Positions 1 through 9,398 of a stretch of DNA of 64,000 bases are shown one piece after another. Each line of letters opens with the position of its first letter. The stretch's first letter is position 1. The notes under the pieces were generated by a model. The model saw only the letters and a list, made by a program, of their open reading frames with translations. It was not told where the DNA came from and did no database searches. The position numbers were made by a program, and so were the translations under genes. This stretch comes from Corynebacterium uterequi (GTDB taxonomy: Bacteria > Actinomycetota > Actinomycetes > Mycobacteriales > Mycobacteriaceae): positions 992,001-1,056,000 of the forward strand of contig NZ_CP011546.1 of NCBI RefSeq assembly GCF_001021065.1. Reading direction: 5' to 3'.

Positions 1-1
1 C

Positions 2-163
2 GTGGATGTTGCGCCGGACTCGGTCGTCATTGAGGCCACGGGTTCGCCGGAGAAGCTGCGCGCGCTGCTCGACGTGTTGGAGAGCTTCGGCATCCGTGAG
101 CTGGTCCGCTCCGGTCTCGTGGCGCTCAACCGCGGGCCTAAGACGATGGCCCCGTCACGCTAA
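2..163 (+). CDS. ilvN: Acetolactate synthase small subunit, C-terminal end (partial)
   Basis: The window opens inside an open frame that reads on to a TAA at 161-163. The 53 visible residues, ending in RGPKTMAPSR, include an ESFGIRELVRSGLVAL stretch typical of the C-terminal domain of the regulatory subunit of acetolactate synthase. This subunit binds the catalytic IlvB protein and gives valine/leucine/isoleucine feedback inhibition. ilvC follows 119 nt downstream, matching the ilvB-ilvN-ilvC operon of corynebacteria. The N-terminal ACT domain lies outside the window, so feedback residues cannot be judged. Confidence 0.88.
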   Translation: MDVAPDSVVIEATGSPEKLRALLDVLESFGIRELVRSGLVALNRGPKTMAPSR

Positions 164-174
164 ACTGTCCACAT

Positions 175-204
175 GGTGAGATAATTTGCGAGGATTGTCT
201 CACC
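175..204. promoter_or_regulatory. Inverted repeat in the ilvN-ilvC gap
   Basis: The arms GGTGAGA (175-181) and TCTCACC (198-204) are a perfect 7-bp inverted repeat with a 16-nt spacer. It lies upstream of ilvC and of a possible -10 box, CACAAT, at 234-239. It could be a regulator site or an RNA hairpin in the ilvBNC transcript. No family can be assigned from sequence alone. Confidence 0.35.
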
Positions 205-207
205 TGA

Positions 208-1299
<1,092 letters not shown>

Positions 1300-1321
1300 G
1301 CGCATTCCCAACCATCGCCTG

Positions 1322-1359
1322 AACCGCCCCCTGCCACGCCGAAGTGGCAGGGGGCGGTT
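1322..1359 (+). terminator. Rho-independent terminator after ilvC
   Basis: AACCGCCCCCTGCCAC pairs perfectly with GTGGCAGGGGGCGGTT across a GCCGAA loop, 23 nt after the ilvC stop. It lacks a long U tract, as is common in corynebacteria. It ends the ilvBNC unit and separates it from the DUF262 gene. Confidence 0.85.
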
Positions 1360-1379
1360 GCGTGGCTACACTAACGGTC

Positions 1380-3170
1380 ATGGCCTTTACCACGCCCAGC
1401 TATTACCTGTCGGAACTGTTTGACCGCATCGACCGCGGTGAGCTTCAGCTACCCGACTTTCAACGCAGTTACGGGTGGGATGTAGACAAGATCCGCAACC
1501 TGGTCGTCACGGTCCTCCGTGGGTACCCGGTGGGCGCCATGATGGCGCTCGATACTCGTGATGAGCCGGTCCGTTTCCGGTCCCGTCCCCTGACCGGCGC
1601 CCCGGCTACCGATAGTGCCCCCGGCATCATGCTGCTCGACGGTCAGCAGCGTCTGACGAGCCTCTACCTCTGCTTCCAAGGCAGCGGGTTGGTCGACACG
1701 GTGGACTTCCGCGCCAAGCGCATCCGCCGCCGCTTCTTCGTCAACGTGACCACCGCCGTCTCCGAGGACGTGCTGCCGGACGAAGCCGTGTTCACGGTGG
1801 ATGAGGATGGCTATGTCACGTCGCACTTTGGCCCGGCGATCGACTACCCGCTGGCCACGCGCGAGCAGCAGGTGGCTGCGGGGTGTGTGCCTGTGGATTC
1901 GCTGCTCGGCCAGGAGGGGGCGAACCTCCTCTTCGACATCGCGGTGGACGCCGACGCCGAGGTGCGCGAGGCCATCAAGGTCTTCCACCACCGGATCGTG
2001 GCACCGCTGGCCGGTTATTCCATCCCGATGATCCGCCTGTCGCGCGAGACAGCGCAGACCGGCATCGGCGCGATCTTCGCCCACGCGAACTCCCCGGGCC
2101 TGGAATTCGATATCTTCGAGCTGCTCACTGCGGTCTTCGCCGTGGAGGATCCCTCCTTCTCCCTGGCCAGCGCCTACGAGGAGATCGTTGCCCCGATGCG
2201 CGAGGTGCCGGTGCTTGCCGGGGTTGACCGCACCCAGTTCCTGAAGGCGCTCACCTTGGTCGTCACCGCCCGTCGCGGCGTGCCCGGTGCGCTGCGGGAG
2301 GACATCTTGACCATGAGCCTGTCTGACTGGCACGAGCAGGCCTCGGTCGTGGTCCAAGGCTTCCTGCGGGCGGCGCAGTTCCTGACCAAACGGTGCATCT
2401 TCACCGCCGACCAGGTTCCCTACATTTCCCAGCTCGTGCCGCTGGCCGCGTGCCTGGCGCTGCTCGACGACGCCGAGGGCCAGCTGTCGCGCCAGGAGAT
2501 GGAGGACCGGCTCAATCTGTGGTTCTGGTCCGGCGTGTTCGGGGAGCTCTACGGATCCTCCGCCGTGACCATTCGCTCGGCTCGCGACGTCGACGAGCTG
2601 TGCACGTGGCTGCTGGTCAGCGACGCGGAAACCCCGAAGACGGTGCGCGATGCTCGCTTCGCGGAGTCACGGCTGTTCTCGGTGGTGCCGGATTCCGGCG
2701 TGTGGCGCGGTATCTTCGCACTGCTCATGGCGCGCGGTGCCCTCGATTGGCGCACGGGCAAGCCCTTTAGTGCGGAGACGGTGGAGGAACTCCAGCCCGG
2801 TTTCGAAACGATCTTCCCGCTGGCGTGGTGCCAGCGCCACGGAGTTGATTCCGTGCTGGCGGAGTCGGTGCTCAACCGCACCCCGATGAGCAAGCGCACC
2901 GAGGCGGTTCTCGGTGGCTACGACCCCACCCGCTACTTGCCGCGAGTGCAGTCGAAGTCGGTCATGGAGGACGATGAGTTCGACGCGGTGCTCGCCTCCC
3001 ATGAGCTCGACCCGGAGTTGTTGCACCGCTCGCGGGCGGCGGAGACCTTCGAGGAGCGGCGCCGGCGCCTCGTCGGCATGGTGGAGTACGCCATTGACCG
3101 CCCGGTAATCCGCGACGTCGATGAGTCTAACTTTGCGGCCGGTTCCGAAGGGCCGAATGCGTTCGGATAG
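1380..3170 (+). CDS. DUF262 (GmrS/DndB-like) domain protein
   Basis: This 596-residue protein starts with the DUF262 signature: LPDFQRSYGW at residues 24-33 and LLDGQQRLTSLY around 85-96. DUF262 is a ParB/Srx-like nucleotide-binding fold found in GmrSD-type restriction enzymes and in stand-alone proteins. The middle part (VFGELYGSSAVTIRSARDVDEL) and the end (LNRTPMSKRTEAVLGGYDPTRYL) match the usual stand-alone DUF262 layout. The HHIFP-type nuclease motif expected before the latter reads ETIFPLAWC here, so the His-Me finger nuclease may be inactive. I chose the ATG at 1380 because the upstream frame runs through the ilvC terminator. Substrate and role are unknown; a defence-related origin is inference. 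Confidence 0.8.
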   Translation: MAFTTPSYYLSELFDRIDRGELQLPDFQRSYGWDVDKIRNLVVTVLRGYPVGAMMALDTRDEPVRFRSRPLTGAPATDSAPGIMLLDGQQRLTSLYLCFQGSGLVDTVDFRAKRIRRRFFVNVTTAVSEDVLPDEAVFTVDEDGYVTSHFGPAIDYPLATREQQVAAGCVPVDSLLGQEGANLLFDIAVDADAEVREAIKVFHHRIVAPLAGYSIPMIRLSRETAQTGIGAIFAHANSPGLEFDIFELLTAVFAVEDPSFSLASAYEEIVAPMREVPVLAGVDRTQFLKALTLVVTARRGVPGALREDILTMSLSDWHEQASVVVQGFLRAAQFLTKRCIFTADQVPYISQLVPLAACLALLDDAEGQLSRQEMEDRLNLWFWSGVFGELYGSSAVTIRSARDVDELCTWLLVSDAETPKTVRDARFAESRLFSVVPDSGVWRGIFALLMARGALDWRTGKPFSAETVEELQPGFETIFPLAWCQRHGVDSVLAESVLNRTPMSKRTEAVLGGYDPTRYLPRVQSKSVMEDDEFDAVLASHELDPELLHRSRAAETFEERRRRLVGMVEYAIDRPVIRDVDESNFAAGSEGPNAFG

Positions 3171-4029
3171 AGCGCGTCGAGCCGGGTTGGCCGTCGCCCT
3201 CGTGGCGGCGGCATGCGTCGGCTGTGCCTCAGCCGACGACGGCCCCCTGTCCCCAGCCGAGCTCGCCGTGGTCAACCGCGACCGGCACGTGGATCCAGCC
3301 TTCCCCCGTCACCCGGTGGTGGTGGGGGACGTCACTGGCTTGGAAACCTCGCGGCTGTTGTTCGACACGTCGGTGTCGGCGATCGTCGCGGAAAACGATC
3401 CGGCCGCGAAGCTGCGGGCGGCCTCTTTGGCCGTCTTCGCGCACTCGCCGATGTTGGTGTATGAGCGTCACCGTCACGCGGACATCATCACAGAGCTGCG
3501 ACGCCTGGGGGCGTTGCGCATCGTGCTCGTTGGCGAAGTGGGGATCGCTGAATCTTCAGGCACCCCGACGGTGTTTCGAGACCCCGGTGGCCTTGACGCC
3601 CTGGGGGACATGACGGCCTTTCGTTTCACCGAGCGCGTCATTGACGATCCGCAGGAAGCCGTAACTGCATTGATCGATCTGGACGGGCGCGAGCCGATTC
3701 TCCTACGCACCTCGTGGGACGAGGTCAGCACCGATCCGAACTCCCGCGTTCGGCCGTTGCCGGTCCAGACCCGACGCGACGGCCTCAACTCCCCGGTAGC
3801 CATCGCGACGGTGGATACCCCGTTAGCCTCGATCGCTAACGCTCGGGCGTACGGGGCGAAAGTGCGGTTGGTCGACGGAGTGGATCCGCGCGCGTCGTGG
3901 ACGACTTTCGAAGCGACCGTCGGCTTAAGTGATCAACCCCTGTTGGCCCTGGGCAGGGATTTCGGTACCGACGAACACCTAGCAGCGGCGATCGCCGAAG
4001 CAGAGGCGGCGGTGGGGGTACGTCGCTAG
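3157..4029 (+). CDS. Secreted protein (probable lipoprotein), short paralogue of the gene at 9399
   Basis: The 290-residue product begins with arginines, then a hydrophobic stretch ending in AAACVGC, an imperfect lipobox. The ATG at 3157 overlaps the DUF262 gene by 14 nt and has GAAGGG 4 nt upstream; a longer reading from 3121 is possible. The mature region aligns with the N-terminal half of the 525-residue lipoprotein at 9399: LLFDTSVSAIVAENDPAAKL here against RLFDSADTIVVAAADPAAQR there, and LLALGRDFG against TIALGDEFG. It lacks the C-terminal barrel-like half of that protein. No enzymatic motif is visible. It may be a cell-envelope binding protein, but the function is unknown. Confidence 0.75.
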   Translation: MRSDRARRAGLAVALVAAACVGCASADDGPLSPAELAVVNRDRHVDPAFPRHPVVVGDVTGLETSRLLFDTSVSAIVAENDPAAKLRAASLAVFAHSPMLVYERHRHADIITELRRLGALRIVLVGEVGIAESSGTPTVFRDPGGLDALGDMTAFRFTERVIDDPQEAVTALIDLDGREPILLRTSWDEVSTDPNSRVRPLPVQTRRDGLNSPVAIATVDTPLASIANARAYGAKVRLVDGVDPRASWTTFEATVGLSDQPLLALGRDFGTDEHLAAAIAEAEAAVGVRR

Positions 4030-4061
4030 CCCCAATCGTGGAAGCGACCGGCGCCGTGTGG

Positions 4062-4084
4062 TTGGATACCAGGTATTGGATACC
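4062..4084. promoter_or_regulatory. Repeated GGTAT/ATACC element upstream of serA
   Basis: TTGGATACC occurs twice, at 4062-4070 and 4076-4084. The copies interlock to form ATACC-A-GGTAT and GGTAT-TGG-ATACC inverted repeats. The element ends 31 nt before the serA GTG start and 15 nt before its Shine-Dalgarno sequence. It looks like an operator or a promoter-overlapping site. Confidence 0.4.
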
Positions 4085-4114
4085 GCTATAGAAATTCCAG
4101 GAGGGATGATTCCC

Positions 4115-5698
4115 GTGTCCAAGCCCGTCGTGTTGATCGCCGACAAACTCTCTCAGTCCACCGTTGATGCCCTGGGACAAGGCGTGGAAGTGCGCTGGGT
4201 TGACGGTCCCAACCGCGCCGAGCTGCTCGCCGCGGTACCCGAGGCCGACGCCCTGCTCGTCCGTTCGGCGACCACCGTCGACGAGGAGGTCCTCGCGCAG
4301 GCGTCGAAACTCAAGATCGTCGGCCGGGCGGGGGTGGGACTCGACAACGTAGACATCGACGCCGCCACCGAGCGGGGCGTCATGGTCGTCAACGCACCCA
4401 CCTCGAACATCCACTCCGCGTGCGAACACGCCGTCACCTTGCTGCTGGCCACCGCCCGCCAGATCCCGGCGGCGGACAAGACGCTGCGAGCAGGGCAGTG
4501 GAAGCGCTCCGCCTTCAAAGGCGTGGAGATCTTTGGCAAAACCGTGGGCATCGTCGGCTTCGGCCACATCGGGCAGCTGTTCGCCCAGCGCTTGCGTGCT
4601 TTCGAAACGCAGATCATCGCCCACGATCCCTACGCCAACCCGGCCCGGGCCGCCCAACTGGGCGTCGAGCTGGTGAGCCTGCCGGAGCTGATGGAGCGCT
4701 CCGACTTCGTGACCATCCACCTTCCCAAGACGAAGGAGACGGCCGGCATGTTCGGGGCAGAATTGCTGGCGAAGTCCAAGCCCGGACAGATCATTGTCAA
4801 CGCCGCGCGCGGCGGCCTGGTCGACGAGCAGGCGCTTGCCGATGCGATTAAGGCCGGGCGGATCCGGGGAGCTGGTTTCGACGTCTACGCCACGGAGCCG
4901 TGCACCGATTCGCCGCTATTCGGCCTCGACGAGGTAGTCGTTACGCCCCACCTCGGAGCGTCCACCGCGGAGGCGCAGGATCGAGCCGGCACCGATGTCG
5001 CCGCGTCCGTGCTCAAGGCGTTAGCGGGGGAGTTTGTCCCGGACGCGGTGAACGTCGTCGGCGGCCCGGTCGGCGAAGAGGTGTCTCTCTGGCTCAACCT
5101 TGTGCGCAAGCTCGGGCTCATGGCGGGTTCGCTGCTGCACGGCGCCCCCGACACCCTGGAGGTGCAGGCGCGAGGCGAGCTGTCGAGCGAGGACGTCTCC
5201 GTGCTGGGGCTCGCGGCCGTGCGTGGCCTCTTCCAGAGCGTGACCGCGGAACCGGTCACCTTCGTCAATGCGCCGCAGATCGCCGCGGACCGCGGATTGA
5301 CCTACCGGACGTCGACGGCGGCCGAATCCGTCTCCCACCGGTCCGCGGTGGAGGTCCGGGTCATCGCGGCTGACGGTGAGGCGGTGTCCGTGGTCGGTGC
5401 CCTGACCGGGCTCAACCGCCTGGAGAAGATCGTCCGCCTCGGCGGTCGGGGTCTTGACATGCGGGCGATCGGGATCAATCTGCTGCTTAGCTACGACGAC
5501 GTGCCCGGTGCGCTGGGCAAGGCGGGATCGATCATCGGCGAGCAGGGTATCAACATCGACGCGGCGGCCCTGTCGCAGACGCCGGATGGGGCCGGTGCCA
5601 CGCTCATCCTGCGGGTGGAGCGGGAGCTACCCGAAGACGTCGTCGCTCGCATTGCAGAAGCCCTCTCCGCAGAGGCTGTTCAAATCGATCTGGATTAA
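4115..5698 (+). CDS. serA: D-3-phosphoglycerate dehydrogenase
   Basis: SerA oxidises 3-phosphoglycerate with NAD+, the first step of serine synthesis. The protein has the long type I form found in actinobacteria: substrate-binding and Rossmann domain (VGIVGFGHIGQLFAQRL near 145-160), catalytic HLGAST, the intervening ASB domain (about 315-450) and a C-terminal ACT domain (VPGALGKAGSIIGEQGINI) that mediates serine inhibition in C. glutamicum. The GTG at 4115 has AGGAGG ten bases upstream and gives 527 residues. The in-frame ATG at 4106 lies too close to that ribosome site. Confidence 0.97.
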   Translation: MSKPVVLIADKLSQSTVDALGQGVEVRWVDGPNRAELLAAVPEADALLVRSATTVDEEVLAQASKLKIVGRAGVGLDNVDIDAATERGVMVVNAPTSNIHSACEHAVTLLLATARQIPAADKTLRAGQWKRSAFKGVEIFGKTVGIVGFGHIGQLFAQRLRAFETQIIAHDPYANPARAAQLGVELVSLPELMERSDFVTIHLPKTKETAGMFGAELLAKSKPGQIIVNAARGGLVDEQALADAIKAGRIRGAGFDVYATEPCTDSPLFGLDEVVVTPHLGASTAEAQDRAGTDVAASVLKALAGEFVPDAVNVVGGPVGEEVSLWLNLVRKLGLMAGSLLHGAPDTLEVQARGELSSEDVSVLGLAAVRGLFQSVTAEPVTFVNAPQIAADRGLTYRTSTAAESVSHRSAVEVRVIAADGEAVSVVGALTGLNRLEKIVRLGGRGLDMRAIGINLLLSYDDVPGALGKAGSIIGEQGINIDAAALSQTPDGAGATLILRVERELPEDVVARIAEALSAEAVQIDLD

Positions 5699-5717
5699 AC
5701 GGTTGAGTAGCGGAGGA

Positions 5718-5729
5718 ATATCCGGTTAG
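5718..5729 (+). promoter_or_regulatory. ATATCCGGTTAG box, copy 1 (upstream of cstA)
   Basis: ATATCCGGTTAG occurs here, 93 nt before the cstA start, and again at 8328-8339 just after the likely leuB -10 box. These are the only copies I noticed. Sharing a 12-mer in the leader regions of two neighbouring units suggests a common regulator, but chance cannot be excluded. Confidence 0.3.
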
Positions 5730-5821
5730 CTGGCTGGCTATTTGCTGTGGAATAGTAAGGGGGCTGGTTAACGGGCATTACCGTGATGCCCGCCGAATCG
5801 AGTAATCGAGGAGACCCCTCT

Positions 5822-8095
5822 ATGACTATTGCTAACCCCCCGCGCCCGGTGGGCGACCGGGGGCGGGAACCCGACGTCGAGTACACCGTCGTCGACGGCG
5901 TCGAGCACCCCGTCGCCGTCCGACCGCAGCGGATAATCGGTACGGGAGAAAAAATCTTCCTGGCCGTCGCCGCTATTCTCGCTGCCGCGGGATGGGCTGC
6001 CATCGCCCTGGGCCGCGGCGAGACCATCAGCTCCGTGTGGCTGGTGTTCGCCGCAGTCGGTTCCTACATCATCGGCTATTCCCTCTACGCCCGGCTCATC
6101 GAATACAACGTCGTCAAGCCGCGTAACACCCGGGCGACGCCGGCCGAGTACGTCAACGACGGCAAGGACTACGTTCCGACCGATCGTCGCGTCCTTTTCG
6201 GCCACCACTTCGCCGCCATCGCCGGTGCCGGCCCGCTCGTCGGCCCCGTCATGGCTGCCCAGATGGGCTACCTGCCGGGCACGCTGTGGATCGTCCTCGG
6301 CGTGATTTTCGCCGGCGCGGTCCAGGATTACCTGGTGCTGTGGGTGTCTACCCGGCGCCGTGGCCGCTCGCTGGGCCAGATGATCCGCGACGAGATGGGA
6401 CGCATCGGCGGAACCGCCGGCATTCTGGCCACCCTGGCGATCATGATTATCATCATCGCCGTGCTGGCGCTCATCATCGTCAACGCGTTGGCGGAGAGCC
6501 CGTGGGGCGTGTTCTCCATCGCCATGACCATTCCGATCGCGCTGTTCATGGGCCTGTACCTGCGCTACTTGCGCCCGGGCCGGGTCAGCGAGGTGTCCGT
6601 TATTGGCGTCGTGCTGCTGCTGGCGTCGATCATCGGCGGCGGCTGGGTGTCCTCCACGGAGTGGGGCATTGCGGTATTCACCCTGAGCAAGGAAGCCCTG
6701 GCGGTGTGCATCATCGCGTACGGCATCATCGCCGCCATCCTGCCGGTGTGGCTGTTGCTGGCGCCGCGTGACTACCTGTCTACCTTCATGAAGATCGGTG
6801 TCATTGCCCTGCTCGCCATCGCCATTCTGGTGGAGCGGCCCGATGTGCAGATGCCGTCCGTCACCGTCTTCGCCACCTCCGGTGGCGGCCCGGTGTTCTC
6901 CGGTAGCCTGTTCCCCTTCCTCTTCATCACTATCGCCTGTGGTGCGTTGTCGGGCTTCCACGCCCTGATCTCCTCGGGTACCACTCCTAAGCTCATTGAG
7001 AAGGAATCCCACATGCGTGCCATCGGCTACGGCGGCATGCTCATGGAGTCCTTCGTGGCCGTCATGGCGCTCATCACGGCCGTGGTTATCGATCGCCACA
7101 TGTACTTTGCGATGAACGCCCCGGCCGCGCTGACCGGCGGCACCGCCCAGGGTGCGGCCGAGTTCGTGGCCGGCCTGCACCTGCCGGGTGATCCGGTGAC
7201 GGCAGCCGAGCTCGACGCCGCGGCGGCGGCCGTCGGCGAGCACACCATCGTCTCCCGCACCGGCGGTGCGCCGACGCTCGCCTTCGGCATGAGCCAGATC
7301 ATGACGGACATCACCGGCAACGCGGCCCTGCAGTCCTTCTGGTACCACTTCGCCATCATGTTTGAGGCACTGTTCATCCTCACCACCGTCGACGCTGGCA
7401 CCCGCGTCGCCCGGTTCATGATGACCGACGCCCTGTCGAACGTCCCGGGCCTCGGTAAGTTCGCCGACACCAACTGGCGGCTGGGTTCGTGGATCGCCAC
7501 CCTCGCGGTGTGCGCGCTGTGGGGAGCGATCCTCATCATGGGCGTCACCGACCCGCTGGGCGGCATCAACGTGCTCTTCCCGCTGTTCGGCATCGCCAAC
7601 CAGCTCCTTGCCGCCATGGCGCTGGCCCTGGTCATGGTCATTGTTGTCAAGAAGGGCTACTACCGGTGGGCCTGGATCCCCGGCGTGCCCTTGGTGTGGG
7701 ATCTCATCGTCACCATGACGGCCTCCTGGCAGAAGATTTTCCATTCCGATCCCTCCATTGGTTACTGGGCGCAGCACGCCCGCTTCAAGGAGGCCGCACA
7801 GCAAGGGTTGGAGTCCTTCGGCTCCGCATCGAGCCCGGAGGCGATCGACGCCGTGGTGCGTAACACGTTCATCCAGGGCTGCCTGTCCATCCTGTTCGCG
7901 GTGCTGGTGCTCGTGGTGGTCGGCACGGCGGTCGTCGTGTGCCTGCAGGCGATTCGCCAAGGCGACGTCGACGACAGCGAGGATGACGAACACCCGTCGA
8001 CGCTGTTCCTTCCCGTCGGGATGATGGCCACCCCGCGCGAGAAGGAGGTCATGAAGGCCTACGGTATCGACCCCGTGAGCACGGGAGGCCACTAG
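5822..8095 (+). CDS. cstA: CstA-family transporter (carbon starvation protein)
   Basis: This 757-residue, strongly hydrophobic protein has the CstA architecture: about 16-18 membrane segments, the N-terminal motif RRVLFGHHFAAIAGAGPLVGP, and the conserved FHALISSGTTPK loop. CstA proteins import pyruvate (shown for C. glutamicum CstA) or peptides when carbon is limiting. GAGGAG lies 8 nt before the ATG at 5822. The small YbdD/YjiX-type gene starts on the last base of the cstA stop codon, the usual pairing. The substrate is inferred from the C. glutamicum homologue. Confidence 0.93.
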   Translation: MTIANPPRPVGDRGREPDVEYTVVDGVEHPVAVRPQRIIGTGEKIFLAVAAILAAAGWAAIALGRGETISSVWLVFAAVGSYIIGYSLYARLIEYNVVKPRNTRATPAEYVNDGKDYVPTDRRVLFGHHFAAIAGAGPLVGPVMAAQMGYLPGTLWIVLGVIFAGAVQDYLVLWVSTRRRGRSLGQMIRDEMGRIGGTAGILATLAIMIIIIAVLALIIVNALAESPWGVFSIAMTIPIALFMGLYLRYLRPGRVSEVSVIGVVLLLASIIGGGWVSSTEWGIAVFTLSKEALAVCIIAYGIIAAILPVWLLLAPRDYLSTFMKIGVIALLAIAILVERPDVQMPSVTVFATSGGGPVFSGSLFPFLFITIACGALSGFHALISSGTTPKLIEKESHMRAIGYGGMLMESFVAVMALITAVVIDRHMYFAMNAPAALTGGTAQGAAEFVAGLHLPGDPVTAAELDAAAAAVGEHTIVSRTGGAPTLAFGMSQIMTDITGNAALQSFWYHFAIMFEALFILTTVDAGTRVARFMMTDALSNVPGLGKFADTNWRLGSWIATLAVCALWGAILIMGVTDPLGGINVLFPLFGIANQLLAAMALALVMVIVVKKGYYRWAWIPGVPLVWDLIVTMTASWQKIFHSDPSIGYWAQHARFKEAAQQGLESFGSASSPEAIDAVVRNTFIQGCLSILFAVLVLVVVGTAVVVCLQAIRQGDVDDSEDDEHPSTLFLPVGMMATPREKEVMKAYGIDPVSTGGH

Positions 8096-8277
8096 TGGTT
8101 GCCGCGCTCAAGTCGGTGCTCTGGTACGTCCGTGAGCTCATGGGCGACCATGACTACGAGAAGTACTGCGCTCATCTGCGAGAGCACCACCCGGGGGCGC
8201 CGGTACCGACCGAGCGCGAGTACTGGCGGGCGCGCTACGCCGAACAAGACGCGAACCCGGGGGCGCGCTGCTGCTAA
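8095..8277 (+). CDS. YbdD/YjiX family small protein (DUF466), CstA partner
   Basis: This 60-residue protein starts with a GTG that shares its first G with the cstA stop, so translation is coupled. It has the family features LMGDHDYEKYCAHLREHHP and PTEREYWRARY and ends in CC. In E. coli, BtsT/YjiX and CstA/YbdD form similar pairs, and small partners of this type are needed for transport activity in some systems. A membrane-associated accessory role is therefore likely. The function is inferred from family and position. Confidence 0.88.
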   Translation: MVAALKSVLWYVRELMGDHDYEKYCAHLREHHPGAPVPTEREYWRARYAEQDANPGARCC

Positions 8278-8317
8278 TACCGCCGATGACAGGTGGGGTC
8301 CTTGAGCAGGCCGCTGC

Positions 8318-8323
8318 TACACT
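8318..8323 (+). promoter_or_regulatory. Probable -10 box of leuB
   Basis: TACACT lies 36 nt before the leuB start and resembles the corynebacterial TANANT -10 consensus. The start of transcription would fall in or next to the ATATCCGGTTAG box. No convincing -35 is visible. Confidence 0.45.
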
Positions 8324-8327
8324 ACCG

Positions 8328-8339
8328 ATATCCGGTTAG
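8328..8339 (+). promoter_or_regulatory. ATATCCGGTTAG box, copy 2 (leuB leader)
   Basis: This is identical to the box at 5718-5729. It lies directly downstream of TACACT, where a repressor would block leuB transcription, and 20 nt before the leuB ATG. Confidence 0.3.
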
Positions 8340-8359
8340 TGAGAAAGGAATCCCGCAAC

Positions 8360-9385
8360 ATGAAACTTGCTGTCATTGGCGGCGACGGCATCGGCCCCGA
8401 GGTCACCGCTGAGGCGCTGAAGGTCCTGCGCGCCGTTCGAGACGACATCGAGGTCACCGAGTTCGACCTCGGTGCCCAGCGTTACCTCGCCACGGGCGAC
8501 CTGCTCACCGACGAGGATCTGGCCGCGCTCAAGGAGCACGACGCCATCCTGCTCGGCGCCGTCGGGCTGCCCGGCGCTGTCCCCCCTGGAGTGCTCGAGC
8601 GAGAACTGCTGCTCAAGCTGCGCTTCAGCCTTGACCACCACGTCAACCTGCGCCCCAGCAAGCTGTACCCACGGGCACACTCGCCGCTGAAGAATCCGGG
8701 GGAGATCGACTTCGTCGTCGTCCGCGAGGGCACCGAAGGGCTGTACGCCGGCAACGGCGGCTCCCTGCGCGCCGGGACTCCGCACGAGGTGGCCAGTGAG
8801 GTGTCGCAGAACACCCGCTTCGGCGCCGAACGAGTGGTGCGTGATGCCTTCGAGCGCGCCATGTCCCGGCGCAAGCACCTCACGCTTGTGCACAAAAAGA
8901 ACGTGCTGGTCCACGCCGGCGACCTGTGGCAGCGCACCGTCGACGAGGTAGCTGCCGATTACCCCGAGGTCACCGTTGACTACAACCACATCGATGCAGC
9001 CACGATCTACATGGTGACCGACCCGTCGCGCTACGATGTCATCGTCACCGACAACCTCTTCGGCGATATCCTCACGGACCTCGCGGGCGCGGTCACCGGA
9101 GGCATCGGACTGGCTGCCTCGGGCAACATCGACGCCACGCGCACCAACCCGTCCATGTTTGAGCCAGTTCATGGCTCGGCGCCGGACATCGCCGGCCAGG
9201 GCATCGCCGATCCGACGGCCGCCATCCTTTCCGCGGCACTGCTGCTGCGCCACCTGGGCGACGATGATAACGCCGAACGCATCGAGACCGCCGTGGCCGA
9301 GCACGTCGCCCAGCGGGGGGAGGGGCCCCTCAACACCGTGGAGATTGGCGACCAAATCGCGGCCATGCTGGCACCGGCTCTGTAA
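8360..9385 (+). CDS. leuB: 3-isopropylmalate dehydrogenase
   Basis: LeuB oxidatively decarboxylates 3-isopropylmalate to 2-oxoisocaproate with NAD+, the third step of leucine synthesis. The 341-residue protein has the family start [17 protein letters not shown], the substrate arginine region ([20 protein letters not shown]), the Mg/substrate motif [19 protein letters not shown] and the NAD-binding [16 protein letters not shown]. The ATG at 8360 has GAAAGGA 10 nt upstream. leuCD lie 13 kb away beside ltbR, as in C. glutamicum, where LtbR also represses leuB. Confidence 0.97.
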   Translation: MKLAVIGGDGIGPEVTAEALKVLRAVRDDIEVTEFDLGAQRYLATGDLLTDEDLAALKEHDAILLGAVGLPGAVPPGVLERELLLKLRFSLDHHVNLRPSKLYPRAHSPLKNPGEIDFVVVREGTEGLYAGNGGSLRAGTPHEVASEVSQNTRFGAERVVRDAFERAMSRRKHLTLVHKKNVLVHAGDLWQRTVDEVAADYPEVTVDYNHIDAATIYMVTDPSRYDVIVTDNLFGDILTDLAGAVTGGIGLAASGNIDATRTNPSMFEPVHGSAPDIAGQGIADPTAAILSAALLLRHLGDDDNAERIETAVAEHVAQRGEGPLNTVEIGDQIAAMLAPAL

Positions 9386-9398
9386 CCTGTAGAGCATT

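Noticed and set aside
5768..8092. Very long open frame antisense to cstA
   Set aside because: It is His/Asp/Arg-rich, lacks any family motif and ribosome site, and mirrors the codon bias of cstA on the other strand.
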